In this document: positions 5,280 to 8,439 of the stretch, one piece after another
How the letters are laid out: the number at the start of each line of letters is the position of its first letter
Numbering within the stretch: the first letter of the stretch is position 1
Assembly: GCA_029861675.1 (NCBI GenBank)
Contig: JAOTYV010000218.1
Location: 1-8,439 of the forward strand
Reading direction: 5' to 3'
DNA: 8,439 bases
DNA from: Alphaproteobacteria bacterium
GTDB lineage: Bacteria > Pseudomonadota > Alphaproteobacteria > UBA8366
Program-made: the position numbers and the translations under genes
Notes under the pieces: generated by a model
The model's database searches: none
What the model was told of the DNA's origin: nothing
Seen by the model: only the letters and a program-made list of their open reading frames with translations

Positions 5280-7067
5280 ATGTTCACCACCCGCCCGGAA
5301 CTGCTCGGCACCTTCGGTGTCGTGTCTTCGACCCACTGGCTGGCCTCGGCGGCCGGCATGGCGATGCTGGAAAAGGGCGGCAACGCCTTCGACGCGGCGG
5401 TAGCCGCCGGTTTCGTGCTGCATCTGGCGGAACCCCATCTCAACGGGCCCGGCGGCGACATGCCGGCGCTGATCCATGTGGCGGCGACCGGCCAATCGCA
5501 GCTCGTCTGTGGCCAGGGCGTGGCGCCGGCGGGAGCGACAATCGACCACTATCTCGGGCTTGGGCTCGACATGGTGCCGGGCAACGGGCTGCTGGCAACG
5601 GTGGTGCCGGGCGCATTCGACGCCTGGATGCTGATGCTGCGCGACCACGGCACGATGACGCTGGAGGAAATCTGGGCGCCGGCCATCGCGTATGCGGAGA
5701 AAGGCGCGCCGATCGTGGCCCAGGTGCGCGATACGATCGAGACGGTGGAGGAGATATTTCGCGCGCATTGGACGACGTCGGCGGCGGTCTACCTGCCCGG
5801 CGGCAAATTGCCCGAGCCCGGCTCGCTGCTGGGCAATGCGGGGATCGCGCGCACCTGGCGGCGCATCCTGGGCGAGGCGAAAGCCGCGGGCGGCGACAGG
5901 GTGAAGCAGATCGACGCGGCGCGAAACTGTTTCTATGCGGGGTTCGTCGCCGAGGAAATGGAACGCTTCTGCCGCGACACTTCGGTGATGGATGTGACCG
6001 GCGAGCCCCATACGGGCGTGCTGACCGGCGACGACATGGCACGCTGGCGGGCCGGCTACGAGGCGCCGCTGTCCTATGATTTTCACGGCGTCACCGTGCT
6101 CAAGGGCGGCCCCTGGTCGCAGGGGCCGGTGCATCTGCAGCAATTGGCGCTGTTGAAGGGTTTCGATCTTGCCGGCATGGACCCGAACGGCGCCGACTTC
6201 GTGCACACCCTGACCGAATGCGCAAAGCTCGCCTTCGCCGACCGGGAATCGTTCTATGGCGATCCGGATTTCGTCGAGGTGCCGATTGAGACGCTGCTGT
6301 CGGACGCCTACAACGATGCGCGCCGGAAGCTGATCGGCAAGGACGCCTCGCTCGATTTCCGGCCAGGCAAGATCGAGGGCTACGGCGCGGACATCGACTA
6401 TGCGCGGTTCACCGGCGGCGGGCCGGGCGCGGCAGGCAATCTGGCGGGCATCGGCGAACCGACCGTCGGACCGCGGGCGGCGGCGTCGGGCGACACCTGC
6501 CATATCGACGTGATCGACCGCGACGGCAACATGGTTTCGGCGACGCCGAGCGGCGGCTGGCTGCAAAGCTCGCCGGTCATTCCCGATCTCGGCTTCTGCC
6601 TCAATTCGCGCGCGCAGATGTACTGGCTGGAGGAAGGCGTGCCCGCGAGCCTCGAGCCCGGCAAACGCCCGCGCAGTACCTTGTCGCCATCGATGGCGCT
6701 CAAGGACGGCAAGCCGTACATGGCCTATGGCACGCCGGGCGGCGACCAGCAGGACCAGTGGCAGACGGTGTTCCTCGCGCGCCACGCGGTGCATGGATAC
6801 AATCTTCAGGAATCGATCGACGCGCCGTCCTTTCACAATGAGCACTTCCCCGGCTCCTTCTATCCGCGCCAGGCCTCGCCGGGCCGTTTGGTCGTCGAGG
6901 GCCGGTTCGACGGCGCCACCGTGGCCGAGCTCGAGCGGCGCGGCCACCGTATCGAAGTCGGCGGCGATTGGTCGGAAGGGCGGCTCTGCGCGGCGTCGCA
7001 GGAAGACGGAATGCTCAAGGCCGCCGCCAACCCGCGCGGCATGCAGGGCTACGCGGTCGCGCGCTAG
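5280..7067 (+). CDS. Gamma-glutamyltransferase-family Ntn-hydrolase, non-canonical substrate site
   Basis: A 595-residue precursor of the gamma-glutamyltranspeptidase family, Ntn-hydrolases that cut themselves into large and small subunits. Early family segments are SSTHWLAS (16-23), GGNAFDAAVAAGF (33-45) and GPGGDMPALIH (56-66). Predicted self-cleavage precedes Thr406 in GDTCHIDV (404-411), giving subunits of about 405 and 190 residues. KRPRSTLSPSM (462-472) and YGTPGGDQQDQWQ (483-495) complete the small-subunit site. Residues that hold the gamma-glutamyl group in E. coli GGT look replaced: the Arg114 region reads CGQGVAP and the Asp433 region reads LNSRAQMYW. No signal peptide is visible, so it is probably cytoplasmic, unlike periplasmic GGT. 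Oxamate amidohydrolase (HpxW) and cephalosporin acylase-like relatives are alternative models. The start is ATG 5280 (GGAG at 9 bases), preferred over TTG 5208, whose extra 24 residues look like random upstream sequence. Confidence 0.93.
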   Translation: MFTTRPELLGTFGVVSSTHWLASAAGMAMLEKGGNAFDAAVAAGFVLHLAEPHLNGPGGDMPALIHVAATGQSQLVCGQGVAPAGATIDHYLGLGLDMVPGNGLLATVVPGAFDAWMLMLRDHGTMTLEEIWAPAIAYAEKGAPIVAQVRDTIETVEEIFRAHWTTSAAVYLPGGKLPEPGSLLGNAGIARTWRRILGEAKAAGGDRVKQIDAARNCFYAGFVAEEMERFCRDTSVMDVTGEPHTGVLTGDDMARWRAGYEAPLSYDFHGVTVLKGGPWSQGPVHLQQLALLKGFDLAGMDPNGADFVHTLTECAKLAFADRESFYGDPDFVEVPIETLLSDAYNDARRKLIGKDASLDFRPGKIEGYGADIDYARFTGGGPGAAGNLAGIGEPTVGPRAAASGDTCHIDVIDRDGNMVSATPSGGWLQSSPVIPDLGFCLNSRAQMYWLEEGVPASLEPGKRPRSTLSPSMALKDGKPYMAYGTPGGDQQDQWQTVFLARHAVHGYNLQESIDAPSFHNEHFPGSFYPRQASPGRLVVEGRFDGATVAELERRGHRIEVGGDWSEGRLCAASQEDGMLKAAANPRGMQGYAVAR

Positions 7068-7070
7068 GTC

Positions 7071-7085
7071 CGCGCCGTTTGCGCG
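7071..7085. terminator. Possible bidirectional hairpin between convergent genes
   Basis: CGCGC-CGTTT-GCGCG is a perfect 5-base stem with a 5-base loop. It fills most of the 19-base gap between the stops of the Ntn-hydrolase (7067) and the dehydrogenase (7087), which converge. On the minus strand it would lie just after the dehydrogenase stop. There is no T run on either side, so it is not a classical intrinsic terminator. Confidence 0.25.
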
Positions 7086-7086
7086 T

Positions 7087-7968
7087 CTATTTGTCGATGA
7101 TCCGCTGGATCACCGTGCCGTAACGGGTGCCGTATCCGGCGTCGTTTGCCTCTTTCAGCCGTTCGATCGCGAGCTTCGCGCCCTTCGCGTCCACGCCCGT
7201 CTCCTCGGCCAGTTTGAGCGCGTAGCTGACATCCTTCATCGCGTAGGTGACCGGGAAAGCATTCTCGGGGTGCTCGTCGGTCGCCATCGATTTGAGGCCG
7301 TGGTTGCGGCAGACGAAGCTGTCCGCCGATCCCTTGGCCAGGGTCTCCAGCAGCAAGGTGCCGTCGATTCCGGCCCGGCGGCCGATCGTGAAGGCTTCGG
7401 CGATGGCATTGATGTTCTCGAACACCACCATGTTGTTCATCAGCTTCATCACCTGACCGGTGCCCACGCCGCCGCAATGGGTGACGTCCGTGCCCATGCA
7501 GTCGAGCGCCGGGCGGATGCGCTCCAGCACCTCCTTCGTGCCGCCGACCATGATACTGAGCGTGCCGTCGAGCGCCGCCAGCCGTGACCGGGCGACCGGC
7601 GCGTCGGCGAAATCCACCGATTCTTCCGCCAGCGCCTCGGCGCATTTGCGGCCCATCGAGGGCGTGACGGTCGACATATCGACCACGGTCTGGCCCGCGC
7701 GCGCGGAGGCGACAACCCCGCCTAGGCTAAACACCACCTTCTCGACCTCGGGCTCGCCCGGCAGGCAAAGCAGTACCAGATCGGCGCGGCCCATCAGGTC
7801 GGCGATCGAGTCCGCCGCCTCGACGCCATCCGGCTTCAACGCCGCGAGTGGCCCGGGGTTGATGTCATAGCCCACCACCGGTTTGCCGCATTTTTTGACG
7901 AGGTTGCGGCACATGGCCTCGCCCATGACGCCCAGGCCGATAAATCCAATCGTCTCAATTTCCGGCAT
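7087..7968 (-). CDS. NAD-dependent beta-hydroxyacid dehydrogenase (3-hydroxyisobutyrate dehydrogenase family)
   Basis: A 293-residue cytoplasmic oxidoreductase. The Rossmann motif is IGFIGLGVMGEAMCRNL (7-23). Asp35 at the end of the second strand (GYDIN) suggests NAD rather than NADP. The middle family motif begins DAPV (122-125) and ends DGTLSIMVGG (134-143), but the usual SGG after DAPV is ARS (126-128), altering the substrate pocket. The catalytic helix GTGQVMKLMNN (169-179) keeps Lys175 and Asn179, and the late Lys245 (AMKDVSYA) is present, so activity is expected. Relatives include 3-hydroxyisobutyrate, tartronate semialdehyde and L-threonate dehydrogenases; the acid used here is unknown. 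The start is ATG 7968, with AGGAG at 7976-7980, not the longer frame that begins at 8037. A weak TTGAGC-N17-CAGGAT pair lies upstream on the minus strand (8037-8009). It is divergent from the lactonase-family gene. Confidence 0.93.
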   Translation of the reverse strand: MPEIETIGFIGLGVMGEAMCRNLVKKCGKPVVGYDINPGPLAALKPDGVEAADSIADLMGRADLVLLCLPGEPEVEKVVFSLGGVVASARAGQTVVDMSTVTPSMGRKCAEALAEESVDFADAPVARSRLAALDGTLSIMVGGTKEVLERIRPALDCMGTDVTHCGGVGTGQVMKLMNNMVVFENINAIAEAFTIGRRAGIDGTLLLETLAKGSADSFVCRNHGLKSMATDEHPENAFPVTYAMKDVSYALKLAEETGVDAKGAKLAIERLKEANDAGYGTRYGTVIQRIIDK

Positions 7969-8071
7969 CGCCGCACTCCTGTTTTCCGATTGTCCGATCC
8001 GAGGTAGCATCCTGTCCGGGAACGCGCCCGCGCTCAAGGCCGGGCGTCGGAATACGAATGGGAGCTTGTGG

Positions 8072-8439
8072 ATGACCGGTGCGCTCGAACCCTATGAGAT
8101 ATATGCCGTCAAATACGCGGTGCGCGTGGGCACCAAGGCCGAGGCCTTTATCTTTTCCGATTCCCATGACGTGCCGATGCCGCTCGACTATTTCGTTTGG
8201 GCGATCGTCGGAAAAGACCGGAGCTTCGTGGTCGATCTGGGCTTCGACGCGGAGGAGGCGGCGAAGCGCAAGCGCGACCACCTGCGGACGCCGGCGGAAG
8301 GGCTGCAGATGCTGGGGCTGGACGCCAGCAAGGTCGAAGAGGTCATTCTGACGCACATGCATTACGACCATTGCGGCAATCTCGACCTGTTCCCGAAGGC
8401 AAAAATCTACGTGCAGGATCGCGAAATGGCCTTTGCCAC
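8072..8439 (+). CDS. AHL-lactonase-family metallo-beta-lactamase-fold hydrolase, N-terminal part
   Basis: The first 122 codons of a gene cut by the window end. The ATG at 8072 has GGAG at 8061-8064, 7 bases before it. The product starts MTGALEPYEIYAVKYAVRVG, a typical opening for the AttM/AiiB branch of N-acyl-homoserine-lactone lactonases. Residues DYFVWAIVG (39-47) and VVDLGF (53-58) form the first strands of the fold. The zinc motif is HMHYDHCGN (95-103), giving His95, His97, Asp99 and His100. The remaining ligands and the lactone-gating residues lie outside the window. Many members of this branch hydrolyse other lactones or esters, so a quorum-quenching role is not established. The 103-base gap to the divergent dehydrogenase gene leaves room for shared control. 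No signal peptide is visible. Confidence 0.88.
   Translation, partial: MTGALEPYEIYAVKYAVRVGTKAEAFIFSDSHDVPMPLDYFVWAIVGKDRSFVVDLGFDAEEAAKRKRDHLRTPAEGLQMLGLDASKVEEVILTHMHYDHCGNLDLFPKAKIYVQDREMAFA

Noticed and set aside
5190..6947. A 585-codon open frame antisense to the Ntn-hydrolase gene.
   Set aside because: A mirror frame of a GC-rich, strongly codon-biased gene. Its product is Arg/His-rich, without motifs, and the opposite strand carries a clear enzyme.
8025..8046. CGCCCG-N10-CGGGCG inverted repeat upstream of the lactonase-family gene, and the repeated TGTCCG at 7991 and 8013.
   Set aside because: GC-only short repeats are expected by chance in this composition; there is no T run and no match to a known operator.

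Overview
The window is GC-rich and looks like chromosomal DNA of an alphaproteobacterium. This is an inference from codon bias, overlapping genes, TTG starts and a catabolic gene set resembling Rhodospirillales or Hyphomicrobiales; no rRNA or marker gene is present to fix the taxon. I saw no tRNA, rRNA, CRISPR array, insertion sequence or phage gene.

Left edge (1-760, minus strand): a visibly more AT-rich patch with three small genes, at least two of which look damaged. One is a partial reading frame running off the window. One is a 68-codon gene split by an apparent one-base deletion. The third is a 99-codon Cys/His protein whose ribosome-binding site is intact but whose start position reads ATA and one of whose expected cysteines reads Tyr. 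This looks like a decaying accessory segment.

Centre (868-5136): an SDR-fold protein lacking the entire SDR catalytic tetrad, then an MFS exporter, both on plus. They converge on a minus-strand operon read from 5136 to 2981. That operon encodes a crotonase-family enzyme, a YjbR/MmcQ protein whose TTG start overlaps the crotonase stop, and an LACTB2-like metallo-beta-lactamase-fold hydrolase. The MFS and hydrolase genes share their last four bases.

Right (5280-8439): divergent from that operon is a gamma-glutamyltranspeptidase-family Ntn-hydrolase that keeps the autocleavage Thr but appears to have lost the residues that hold a gamma-glutamyl group. It converges on a 3-hydroxyisobutyrate-dehydrogenase-family NAD enzyme. 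Divergent from that, and cut by the window end, is an AHL-lactonase-family metallo-hydrolase.

Taken together, the right-hand genes read as small-molecule catabolism or detoxification: acyl-CoA hydration or isomerisation, amide hydrolysis, beta-hydroxyacid oxidation, thioester or lactone hydrolysis, and export. No single pathway can be named from sequence alone. I did not find a convincing new multi-gene system. The most interesting signals are the catalytically unusual SDR and Ntn-hydrolase and the decaying left-hand genes.
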